A DNA stretch of 64,000 bases, taken from contig JALHLQ010000002.1 in NCBI GenBank assembly GCA_022844485.1, positions 62,001-126,000 of the forward strand, given 5' to 3'. Below the pieces are notes generated by a model that worked only from the letters and a program-made list of their open reading frames with translations, did not search any database and was not told where the DNA came from. Below are positions 32,154 to 40,201 of this stretch, in pieces. The DNA is from Xanthobacteraceae bacterium (GTDB taxonomy: Bacteria; Pseudomonadota; Alphaproteobacteria; Rhizobiales; Xanthobacteraceae). Made by a program: the position numbers and the translations under genes. Numbering within the stretch: the first letter of the stretch is position 1; every line of letters starts with the position of its first letter.

Positions 32154-34109
32154 TCAGGTTGGGATCACAAGCTTGCTGCGATCCTGCTCCCGCCGCGCGC
32201 GAATGATTTCGTAGCCGATCGCGGCAAGAGCAAGGACGAGGCCCAGCGCATTCAACCAGATGGCGCCCTCGAACATGCGCGCCTGGATCAACAGCATGGC
32301 GGCGAGCGCGGCATAGCCGAGGCGGCCGAACCACGGAATGCGCGTCAGGAAGAATCCGACCACCGCGACCGTCCCCATGAGCACGCCGAGCAGGACGACG
32401 GCCAGCGTCGCGATCACCGCGAGCGGCGAGCCATACATCAAAAGCTGCGGCGAGTATGCGAAGATGATGGGCAGGAAATACGCGCACCAGCCGATGCGCG
32501 TGGCGGCCCAGCCGGTGCGCCACTGATCCGACTGGGCGATCGTGGCTGCGGCAAAGGCGGCCAGGGCAACGGGCGGAGTGACCATCGACAGGATGCCGTT
32601 GAACAGAACGAACATATGCGCCTGCATCGGCATCAGTCCGGCCTGGATGAGCGCGGGCGCAGCCAGTGTCGCGAGGATCACATAGACGCCGACGGTCGGC
32701 AGAGGCAGGCCGAGGATGAAGGCCGCGAAGGCGGTCAAGAGAAGCAGAACAAAAAGACTTCCTCCGCTCGCCGCCAGCAGTTGTTGCGTGAGCGAGAAGG
32801 CGACCCCGGTCAAATTGAGCGCGCCGATCAGGAGGCCCGCGATCGCCGTCACGGCGATGATGTCCACCACCGCGCGGCCTGCCGAGGCAACGGCTGCAAT
32901 CACTTCGATTGGAGAGCAGCGCCGCCCTTTGTACGGTACGACAACGGCGAGCACGCAGAGCACGAGCGTTGCAAGAAGCGCGGCATATTCGGCCTCCAGA
33001 TTCCACCACAAGAGGCCGCCGATCAGCACGAAGAACGGGATCGGGATATGCCAGCCCTCGCGCAAGACGTCCAAGGCCGAAGGAATTTCTTGTGCGGGGG
33101 TGCCGCGAATGCCGAGTTTCGCCGCTTCGAGGTCGACCTGAAAGAACAAGGCGGCGTAGTAGAGGAATGCCGGAATGATCGCGGCCAGCATGACTTCCGC
33201 GTAAGACACCTGCAGATATTCGGCCATCAGGAACGCCGCCGCGCCCATCACAGGGGGCATGATCTGTCCGCCGGTCGAGCCGACCGCTTCGATGCCGCCG
33301 GCGACGTGAGGCGGAAAGCCCGCGCGCTTCATCAACGGGATCGTCACGGTTCCGACGCTGGCCACATTGGCGACCGCGCTGCCGGAAACCATGCCGAAAA
33401 AAGCGGATCCGACCACGGCCACTTTCGCCGAGCCGCCGCGGAAGCGGCCCATCAACGCCGTCGAGAGGTCGGCAAAGAAATCCGATCCGCCGCAACGGTT
33501 GAGCACTTGGCCCATGATGATGAAGGGCGTGACGACGATGATCGCGATCTGCAGCGTCGAGCCGAGGAGCGCATTCGTGTCGATGCCGAGATACACCATC
33601 AGCCGGCCGAGCGGCACGTAGCGCGAGGTGAACGGCTCCGGCAGCATATAGCCCAGCATGGCGTGGACGCAGAGCGCGAGCACGATCAAGACAAGCGCCC
33701 AACCGGCGATGCGCCGGGTCGCCTCGAAAATCAGGATGACGATGGTGCTCGAGATCAGCACGCCGTCCCAGGGGCGATAGACGAGTTCCTTGATCAAGGC
33801 TGGGTAGCGGATCGCGACATAGAAACAGCTTGCGAGACTGAGCGCCGCCAGAACGATGTCGAACAATCCGGGCTGGACTTCCAGCCGGCCGATATGCGCC
33901 TTGGCAACGGCTTCTTCGCCGGTTGTGCCGAGCCGGAGCGGAAACTGCAGGAAGGTGAGCGCGAGCGAGAGCCCCAGCACCGCCGCGAGCATCTGTTCGG
34001 TAAACAGTCCGATGTCGAACCGGGCCGGCAGATTCAGGATCCAGGCGATCACGACGGCGACAATCGCGGCGCTGAGCGCTGTCTTCGTATGTTTCAAAAT
34101 CGCCGGCAT
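32154..34109 (-). CDS. Fused TRAP transporter permease (4TM/12TM, TAXI type)
   Basis: A 651-residue inner-membrane protein joining the small (DctQ-like, N-terminal) and large (DctM-like, C-terminal) TRAP subunits, as is usual for TAXI systems. The N-terminal part (about 1-150) has four helices. The rest carries the DctM features GSAFFGMVSGSAVANVASVGTVTIPLMKRAG and GGQIMPPVMGAAAFLMAEY near 220-290, and LGLPLPTVGVYVILATLAAPAL later. It should import an organic acid driven by an ion gradient with the binding protein at 35868. A ThDP enzyme gene sits between the two transporter genes, so its substrate is likely the imported compound or a product of it. Confidence 0.92.
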   Translation of the reverse strand: MPAILKHTKTALSAAIVAVVIAWILNLPARFDIGLFTEQMLAAVLGLSLALTFLQFPLRLGTTGEEAVAKAHIGRLEVQPGLFDIVLAALSLASCFYVAIRYPALIKELVYRPWDGVLISSTIVILIFEATRRIAGWALVLIVLALCVHAMLGYMLPEPFTSRYVPLGRLMVYLGIDTNALLGSTLQIAIIVVTPFIIMGQVLNRCGGSDFFADLSTALMGRFRGGSAKVAVVGSAFFGMVSGSAVANVASVGTVTIPLMKRAGFPPHVAGGIEAVGSTGGQIMPPVMGAAAFLMAEYLQVSYAEVMLAAIIPAFLYYAALFFQVDLEAAKLGIRGTPAQEIPSALDVLREGWHIPIPFFVLIGGLLWWNLEAEYAALLATLVLCVLAVVVPYKGRRCSPIEVIAAVASAGRAVVDIIAVTAIAGLLIGALNLTGVAFSLTQQLLAASGGSLFVLLLLTAFAAFILGLPLPTVGVYVILATLAAPALIQAGLMPMQAHMFVLFNGILSMVTPPVALAAFAAATIAQSDQWRTGWAATRIGWCAYFLPIIFAYSPQLLMYGSPLAVIATLAVVLLGVLMGTVAVVGFFLTRIPWFGRLGYAALAAMLLIQARMFEGAIWLNALGLVLALAAIGYEIIRARREQDRSKLVIPT

Positions 34110-34121
34110 CGCCTTCTCTGT

Positions 34122-35825
34122 TCAGTAAGGGCAGGTGACGTTCAAAAGCGCCTGCCGCCGATCATGCAGCACGGCGTCGCGAGCGCGTTTGAGCGCGGGC
34201 ATCAGTTCATCGGGCCGTTCGACGCGCTCGGCATGACAGCCCTGTGCGCGCGCGATCTCCTCAAAGGGGGGACTCGGCGCAAAGTCCGCAAGGAAGCGGC
34301 CGTCATCCACCCCCGCCGCGCCATCCTTGAACATCGACAGCGTGGCGCGGCGCACGGCGCCATAGCGCTCGTTGTTGAAGACGACCGTCATCACCGGACA
34401 GCCATGCGCGTTCGCGACCCAATGGCAGGCCGTGGGGTTGGTGAACACATAGGCGCCGTCGCCGATGGTCGCGACGATGAGCTTGTCGGGCGCGGCGAGC
34501 TTGGCGCCGAGCGCCGCGCCCAAACCCCAGCCGAGCCCACCCGCCGGACTCATGCCGAAATAGGTGCCCGGCTTTTCGCGCGGGCAATGATCGAGCGCGA
34601 GCGGATACTCGTTGAAGATAATCGCGTCCGATCCGATCGTCTCTCCGACGGCGCGGCTCAGTTGCTCCGGGGTGATGCGCTCCGTCCGCGGCTTGGCCGT
34701 CCGCTCGATGCCCGCGCGACGGGCGGCCTGTTCTTCCGCGACGCGCTGGCGGCGGGCTGCGGCGTGGGTCAGCTCAGGTTGTCCCGCCAGCGCGCGGCCG
34801 AGCGCTTCGAGCGCGGCGGCCGGCGCGGCCGTGATCGACAGCGACGCAGGGAAGCTCCGCATCGGGTAACGCGTGAAGGCGGGATCGGCGCCGATATGAA
34901 CCACGCGGCAATCGTCGGGCGGGTTCTGCAGGCTTGGAATCCAGGGCACGTCGGATTCGATCACGATCACGAGGTCCGCCCGCCGAAGCAGCGGCGCGGG
35001 ATCGAAGCCGGCATGCATGGGATGGCTCGAAGGAAGGCACAGCGTGCGCGGCGTGAAGGAGACGACCGGGATGGAGGCGTGCTCGCACAAGGCCATCAGC
35101 ACGGCGACAGCAGCATGCTCGCGTCCGGCGGCGGCGGTGATGATCATCGGCCGCTCGGCTTCGGCGATCCAGCGCGCGAGGGTCGCGATCGAGGCGGGAT
35201 CGGGATTGGGAGGCGCCGGTATCGCGCGGGGCCGCGCTTCGGTGTCCTGCGCCAGCGGGGCGCTGAGCGGCTCGCGGGGAAGCACGAGATAGACGGGACC
35301 TTGCGGCGAGGTTGTCGCGACCTCCACCGCACGCGCCACCACGTCACGCATCTGCTCAGGGGCGCGCAGCTCGTAATCCCACTTCACGAGTTCTCGCACC
35401 ATTCCCGCCTGATCGAACATCTCCTGCGCCCAGTGGATCGGGCGGTTGCGACTTCCGAACCGGCCGGTTTCGGTGATCGGCGTGCGCCCGGCGCACAGAA
35501 TCAGCGGGACGTTGTCGCGGGCGAGATTGGCAAGATTGTTGATCGTATTCGCCGTGCCGACATTGACGTGCACCATCACCGCTTGCGGCCGCCCCGTCAT
35601 CAGCGTCGCGCCATGCGCCATGGCGACGGCGAGGTTTTCATGCGGGACGAGGATCGGGCGCGGGAGCTTCGTGTTGGTGCCGGCTGCGCGTGAGAAAGCC
35701 TCCACGATCGGGGGAAAGTCGGTTCCGGGATTGGCAAAAAAGTAATCGACGCCGTGGTCAGACAAGGCGCGCAAGAAGATCTCGGCCGCAATGGGCGACC
35801 CTTCGCTGGCTGCGCGCGACTCCAA
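34122..35825 (-). CDS. Thiamine-diphosphate-dependent enzyme (acetolactate synthase / benzoylformate decarboxylase-like)
   Basis: A 567-residue ThDP enzyme with the three-domain layout PYR, central, PP. Glu63 in VPHENLA is the cofactor-activating Glu. The C-terminal ThDP motif starts at IGDGAYVFTNP and ends VVFNNERYG. GTDFPPIVEAF near 34-44 is not the GIPG(T/S)-type start of true acetolactate synthases, and the protein resembles the broad group called ThDP-requiring proteins. It probably decarboxylates or carboligates a 2-oxoacid. The start is TTG 35825, with AAGGA 8 nt upstream on the minus strand and no ATG nearby. It lies between the TAXI binding protein and permease genes, spaced 42 and 12 nt. 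Confidence 0.85.
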   Translation of the reverse strand: MESRAASEGSPIAAEIFLRALSDHGVDYFFANPGTDFPPIVEAFSRAAGTNTKLPRPILVPHENLAVAMAHGATLMTGRPQAVMVHVNVGTANTINNLANLARDNVPLILCAGRTPITETGRFGSRNRPIHWAQEMFDQAGMVRELVKWDYELRAPEQMRDVVARAVEVATTSPQGPVYLVLPREPLSAPLAQDTEARPRAIPAPPNPDPASIATLARWIAEAERPMIITAAAGREHAAVAVLMALCEHASIPVVSFTPRTLCLPSSHPMHAGFDPAPLLRRADLVIVIESDVPWIPSLQNPPDDCRVVHIGADPAFTRYPMRSFPASLSITAAPAAALEALGRALAGQPELTHAAARRQRVAEEQAARRAGIERTAKPRTERITPEQLSRAVGETIGSDAIIFNEYPLALDHCPREKPGTYFGMSPAGGLGWGLGAALGAKLAAPDKLIVATIGDGAYVFTNPTACHWVANAHGCPVMTVVFNNERYGAVRRATLSMFKDGAAGVDDGRFLADFAPSPPFEEIARAQGCHAERVERPDELMPALKRARDAVLHDRRQALLNVTCPY

Positions 35826-35867
35826 GTCCTGGATCCTTGCGATGACGGTGCTGCGAGGCCGGCTTCC

Positions 35868-36818
35868 TTACTTGTTCGGCTTGATGCCCTTTTCGTTGAA
35901 ATACGCGATGGCGCCGGGATGGAAGGGAACGTTCACATCCGTATGGAGGCGCTGCACGCTCAATCCGCGAAATGCGGGCATCGATTGCGCCATGGCGTCC
36001 TTCTGCTCGGCGATCGCGCGCACGACCGATTTGACCCGCTCTGCCGGCACGTCGGCATTCGCAAACACCGTGTAGTCATAGTGCATGGTGTGGATCGGTT
36101 CTTTCAGCCCGGGAATGGTGGGCGAGGGCTCGACGCGTCCCATATAGGAGGTACGGAAAACCTTCTGCATCGCGGCAACGCCGGCCGGATCGTTGCCGAT
36201 GTCGAGCCAGCGAATTCCGACCGCGGCGTCAGCTTCCGCCGTCTTGGCTCCGCCGAGCGCAAAGGTGGTCACGTCCACCCGGCCGGCGATCAGTTCCTCC
36301 ACGCCGCGGATCAGATTGGGCACGAGCACGGGCTTCATGTCGGCGATGGTGAGGCCGGCGGCCGCGAGCATGCCGTCCACCGTCGTCTTGATGATCTCCT
36401 GGCTCGTGAAGCCGTAGGCGATCGTCTTTCCCTTGAGGTCCTTCACGGACTTGATCGGCGAATCGGCGCGCACGAACAGGCCGGTGCGCAGGGGGAAGAG
36501 AACCGCCACCGTGCGCAGCTTCGGGTTGGGCCGCTTGTCGAACGTGCCGACGCCGTGGAAGGCGTCATAGAGTTCGAGCGAATTGCAGAAGCCGATGTCG
36601 ATCTCGCCGGCATTGACGAGCGGAATCATCGCTCCCGTGCCGCTCGAGGGTTGAACGCGTGAGGGGATATTGGCGGAATCCTGCAGGGCCTTCGAGACCG
36701 TGGCTCCCAATTGGTAGGTCACGGTGCCTTGCGGGCTCGTCCCCAGTCCGAGCGGCTGCGCGTGCGCCTGCCATACGGAAAGGCCCAAAAAACACGCGAC
36801 GAAGATGAGCTTATGCAT
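35868..36818 (-). CDS. TAXI family TRAP transporter solute-binding protein
   Basis: A 316-residue periplasmic protein. The signal peptide MHKLIFVACFLGLSVWQAHA ends before QPLGLGTSPQG. GTVTYQLGATVSKAL and RVQPSSGTGAMIPLVNAGEIDIGFCNS are the TAXI (TRAP-associated extracytoplasmic immunogenic) family segments, and YGFTSQEIIKTTVDGMLAAAG follows. ATG 36818 has GGGAGG 6 nt upstream, deciding the start. It feeds the fused permease at 32154. TAXI ligands are mostly unknown, and glutamate-like or 2-oxoacids are possibilities. Confidence 0.92.
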   Translation of the reverse strand: MHKLIFVACFLGLSVWQAHAQPLGLGTSPQGTVTYQLGATVSKALQDSANIPSRVQPSSGTGAMIPLVNAGEIDIGFCNSLELYDAFHGVGTFDKRPNPKLRTVAVLFPLRTGLFVRADSPIKSVKDLKGKTIAYGFTSQEIIKTTVDGMLAAAGLTIADMKPVLVPNLIRGVEELIAGRVDVTTFALGGAKTAEADAAVGIRWLDIGNDPAGVAAMQKVFRTSYMGRVEPSPTIPGLKEPIHTMHYDYTVFANADVPAERVKSVVRAIAEQKDAMAQSMPAFRGLSVQRLHTDVNVPFHPGAIAYFNEKGIKPNK

Positions 36819-36968
36819 GAACGTCCTCCCAGGCTTTGCTCGCCCCGTTTCCCGCCGGTGTTGCAACCAGGCGCGGGAGTACTTTACCACCTTCGGTGAG
36901 CAGGCAAACACTTCGTGCGCCGCGCGGGCAGGGGACATGCAGAACGCGATCTGCCTCAGCGGCGCCCA

Positions 36969-38126
36969 TCAAACGGGGACCTTGGTGGGCTGCTGCCCCG
37001 CGACCCAGGTGGCCAGCACGTTCATCGTCTCCGGCTCGAAGGCGACCATGTCGGCGCGGTAGCCCGGCGCGAGCGATCCGAGCGTCCCGCCGGCACCGAT
37101 GAACCGCGCGGGCGCATGCGAGGCGAATTGAAGCGCTGCGGTCAGCGGGACACCCAGCATGGCGACGCAGTTGCGTACGGCTTCGGCCATCGTCAGCATC
37201 GATCCGGCCAGTTTTCCATCGGGACGCGCGCAACGGCCGTGACTGACCTCGATCATCTCTCCGTACAAGGTGAAATTGGGTTTGACCCCGCCCACCGGCG
37301 GCATCGCGTCGGTGACCAGCATCGGCTGCGCCGCGCCGCGGAGCGCGAGCCGCAACATCGCCGGGTCGACATGCAAGCCGTCGACGATCATGCCGAATGT
37401 CACGTCAGGCGATTCGAGCGCGGCCGCAACGAGCCCGGGCTCGCGGCCTTGGAGCGGCGGCATGGCGTTGAACAGATGCGTGACGCCGCTGAGGCCTTCG
37501 GCGATCGCCGCCAGGGTTTGCGCATAAGTCGCCATCGAATGGCCAAGCGAGACCACCACGCCTTCCCCGGTCAGCGCGCGGATGAAACCCGGGCGGACCT
37601 CTTCCGGCGCAAGCGTCACAAGCAATGCGCCGCGGCGGGGCTGCGTCAGGAGAGCCCATTCTCGCGGACCCGGCTTGCGAATTTTCTCGGCGCTGTGCAC
37701 GCCCGGTTTCTGCGGCGAGAGGAACGGGCCTTCGAAATGAATGCCGAGCACGGACGGGTTCTGCTCGACCGCGGCCTGCACAGCGGCAAAGGCGCGCTCC
37801 ATGGTTTCAATCGAGTCGGTGATCAGCGTGGGCAGGAGCGATGTGGTGCCGAAGGCGCGATGCGCGTTGGCAATGGCGGCGATGCCCTCGGGTGTCGGAT
37901 CGTCGTTGAAGAGAACGTCGCCGCCGCCGTTCACCTGCAGGTCGATGAACCCGGGCGCGAGCCAGGCGCCTTTGGGCAGCGCCTGGACGGGCGTGGACGA
38001 TCCCAGTTCCTCCCGCGCAACGAGACCGCGGATGGTCGCGTCTTCAATGACGACGGCTGCATTCGCATGCAGCGTGTCGCCATCGAAAACATGATCGGCG
38101 GCAACGGCATGGCGGCTCGGGCTCAT
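36969..38126 (-). CDS. nagA: N-acetylglucosamine-6-phosphate deacetylase
   Basis: A 385-residue amidohydrolase that removes the acetyl group from GlcNAc-6-phosphate. FIDLQVNGGGD near the start is the QxN variant of the metal site, as in E. coli NagA. HFEGPFLSPQKPGVH supplies the Glu ligand, LGHSMA and THLFNAMPPLQGREPG supply His ligands, and LVTDAMPPVG holds the catalytic Asp. It overlaps the upstream SIS gene by 4 nt (ATGA on the minus strand), so the two are translated together. With MurQ, divergent at 39273, it forms a route from MurNAc-6P to GlcN-6P. Confidence 0.93.
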   Translation of the reverse strand: MSPSRHAVAADHVFDGDTLHANAAVVIEDATIRGLVAREELGSSTPVQALPKGAWLAPGFIDLQVNGGGDVLFNDDPTPEGIAAIANAHRAFGTTSLLPTLITDSIETMERAFAAVQAAVEQNPSVLGIHFEGPFLSPQKPGVHSAEKIRKPGPREWALLTQPRRGALLVTLAPEEVRPGFIRALTGEGVVVSLGHSMATYAQTLAAIAEGLSGVTHLFNAMPPLQGREPGLVAAALESPDVTFGMIVDGLHVDPAMLRLALRGAAQPMLVTDAMPPVGGVKPNFTLYGEMIEVSHGRCARPDGKLAGSMLTMAEAVRNCVAMLGVPLTAALQFASHAPARFIGAGGTLGSLAPGYRADMVAFEPETMNVLATWVAGQQPTKVPV

Positions 38127-39169
38127 CGCGTGCGGGTGACTTTCTGCAAATGGCGCGGCCGGTCGACATCGATGCCGCGCTTTTCAGCCAGCCGCACGGC
38201 CATCGCATAGAAGCTCTGGATCAGGCAAATCGCGTCGGCGTCGGGGTGGTCGGGGGCGAGCGCAGGCAGGTGGTTCGGCCCCGACCCCTTGGGGTCCGCC
38301 ATCAACAGCGCCGCTCCTTTCCCGCGCAGATCGCCGGCCAGCGCGCGCAGTCCGGGCGCGACTTCATCCTCCGGCACGAACATGAGGATCGGATAATGCC
38401 AGGAGACGAGCGTCACCGGCCCATGCAGGAATTCGGCCCCGCTGAAAGCCTCCGCATGCAGATTGCAGGTTTCCTTGAGTTTCAGCGCGGCTTCGCGCGC
38501 AATGGCGAGGGTGGGGCCGCGACCGATGGTCACGAGGCTTTCTGCTCCCGAAAGCGCCTCGAGCGCCGCGCTCCAGTCCAGTTCGGCCGCCCGGGCGAGC
38601 CGATCGGGCAGGCGGTCCAGCGCGCCTGCGAGCGCGTCGCTGCCAGCCCAGGCGGCTGCAAGCCGCAGCAGGGCGGACAACGATGCGATGACGGTTTTCG
38701 TCGCGGCGACGCTCAACTCCGGCCCGGCCCCCATCGGCAGGACATATTCGCAAGCTCTCGCCAGCGGGCTTTCGACATCGTTGACGAGCGCAGCCGTCAG
38801 CGCGCCGGACGCCTTGGCCATGGCAGCCGATTCGATCAGGTCGTCGCTCCGGCCGGATTGCGAAATGGCCAGGAAGAGCTGGCCTTTCAGGTCAAGACGC
38901 TGGCGGTAGAGCGTTGCGATGCTCGGCGCCATAGGAGCCACAGGAATCCCCAGATGGCGTTCGACGACGTGCTTCCCGAAGGCTGCGGCATGGGCTGAAC
39001 TCCCCCGCGCGCAGGTCACGACTACGGAGGGCCGCGCGGAGCCGAGCTTGCGCGACAGTTCGGACAGGACCGGGCCTAGACGCTGCGCCTGCCGACTGAC
39101 AACATCCGGTGCCTCGCGAATCTCGGTCTGCATGCGCCCGTGGCGCTGTTTGTCATTGGACCGTGTCAT
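38123..39169 (-). CDS. SIS-domain aminosugar phosphate isomerase/deaminase (NagB-II / GlmS-isomerase-like)
   Basis: A 348-residue protein with two SIS domains like the isomerase half of GlmS but lacking the glutaminase domain. TCARGSSAHAA (about 51-61) and AISQSGRSDDLIESAAMAK are sugar-phosphate-binding loops. GPELSVAATKTV and the second-domain loop TIGRGPTLAIAREAALKLKET follow. HAEAFSGAEFLHGP is the active-site segment of the deaminase/isomerase group. The pairing with nagA favours a GlcN-6P deaminase of the NagB-II type, producing fructose-6P and ammonia (inference). ATG 39169 is used; a GGAG lies 14 nt upstream, slightly far, and ATG 39133 is an alternative. Confidence 0.83.
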   Translation of the reverse strand: MTRSNDKQRHGRMQTEIREAPDVVSRQAQRLGPVLSELSRKLGSARPSVVVTCARGSSAHAAAFGKHVVERHLGIPVAPMAPSIATLYRQRLDLKGQLFLAISQSGRSDDLIESAAMAKASGALTAALVNDVESPLARACEYVLPMGAGPELSVAATKTVIASLSALLRLAAAWAGSDALAGALDRLPDRLARAAELDWSAALEALSGAESLVTIGRGPTLAIAREAALKLKETCNLHAEAFSGAEFLHGPVTLVSWHYPILMFVPEDEVAPGLRALAGDLRGKGAALLMADPKGSGPNHLPALAPDHPDADAICLIQSFYAMAVRLAEKRGIDVDRPRHLQKVTRTR

Positions 39170-39272
39170 GAGCCGGTATAGTTCTCCTTTCGAACCCGAA
39201 GTTCGCAACCGCGTTACGCTTCGGCGGGTGCAAATATCGGTTTCGGGCACCAGGTCGGAGGGGTTCTCGAAC

Positions 39273-40199
39273 ATGAGCCTGCCACATCTCGATAGCGAAA
39301 CCGAGCGCGTCAGCCCGCGTTACGCCGGAATCGACATCTGGCCTGCGGCCGACATTCTCGATGCGATGATCGAGGGGCAGTTCGCGGCCGTTGCGGCAGT
39401 GCGTGCCGCGCGCGCCGACATTGAACGCGCCGCACTGGCGACCGAGGAGCGGCTGGGCGAGCGCGGGCGGCTGGTCTATGCCGGAGCCGGGACCTCGGGC
39501 CGTCTGGCCGTCCAGGATGGGGCCGAACTGGGACCGACGTTCAGTTGGCCGAGCGAGCGACTTGTGCTGTCGATCGCGGGCGGACGGGACGCGCTGATGG
39601 AGGCTGTGGAAGGCGCCGAGGACGACGCCGACAGCGCCGGAAGGCTGCTCGCCGAGCACCGGATCGGATCTGACGACGTGCTGATTGCCGCCTCCGCCAG
39701 CGGCACCACGCCGTTTACGCTGGCGTGCCTTCGCCAAGCGAAGCAACGCGGCGCGCTGACGATCGGGATTGCGAACAATCCGGACACGCCGCTGCTCCAG
39801 GATGCAGATCATGCCATCCTGCTCGCGACGGGCGCCGAGGTGATCGCCGGGTCGACGCGGATGAAGGCGGGAACCGCGCAGCGCATCGCCATGAACCTTC
39901 TGTCCTCGCTGGTCATGATCCGGCTCGGAGGGGTCTACGACGGATTGATGGTTGACCTGCAGGCCGTCAACCAGAAGCTCGTCGCGCGGAGCGAACGCAT
40001 TCTGCTGCATTTGTCAGGGCGCGGCCGCCATGAGGTGCGCGAGGCGTTGCGGCAGGCGGAGGGACGGGTGAAGGTGGCCCTGCTTGTCTTGCACGGATGC
40101 GACGTGCGCGAGGCGGAGAGCCTGCTGGAAAGCGCCCGCGGCCGGCTTCGCGCCGCCATGGATACGCTGAGGCTGAAGAAGCTCGGCGCGGCGGAATAG
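39273..40199 (+). CDS. murQ: N-acetylmuramic acid 6-phosphate etherase
   Basis: A 308-residue SIS-domain etherase that cleaves the lactyl ether of MurNAc-6P to give GlcNAc-6P and lactate. YAGAGTSGRLAVQDGAELGPTF contains Glu85, and VEGAEDD contains Glu116. These match the two essential Glu residues of E. coli MurQ (83 and 114, from memory). AASASGTTPFTLACL and STRMKAGTAQRIAMNLLS complete the signature. ATG 39273 has GGAG upstream and lies 103 bp from the divergent SIS gene, so a shared regulatory region is likely. It ends 2 bp before the convergent allantoinase gene. Confidence 0.93.
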   Translation: MSLPHLDSETERVSPRYAGIDIWPAADILDAMIEGQFAAVAAVRAARADIERAALATEERLGERGRLVYAGAGTSGRLAVQDGAELGPTFSWPSERLVLSIAGGRDALMEAVEGAEDDADSAGRLLAEHRIGSDDVLIAASASGTTPFTLACLRQAKQRGALTIGIANNPDTPLLQDADHAILLATGAEVIAGSTRMKAGTAQRIAMNLLSSLVMIRLGGVYDGLMVDLQAVNQKLVARSERILLHLSGRGRHEVREALRQAEGRVKVALLVLHGCDVREAESLLESARGRLRAAMDTLRLKKLGAAE

Positions 40200-40201
40200 G
40201 C

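Noticed and set aside
32073-35693. A 1206-codon open frame antisense to the TRAP permease and ThDP enzyme genes
   Set aside because: The coding signal lies on the minus strand, which shows full TRAP and ThDP motifs. The plus-strand frame is Arg/Gln/His-rich and low in order, as expected of the shadow frame in high-GC DNA.
36819-36968. Small gene in the 150-bp gap between the TAXI binding protein and nagA
   Set aside because: Frames here are Arg-rich extensions into neighbours without a start/ribosome-site combination. It is better read as promoter and leader of the TAXI operon, although no clear -35/-10 pair was found.
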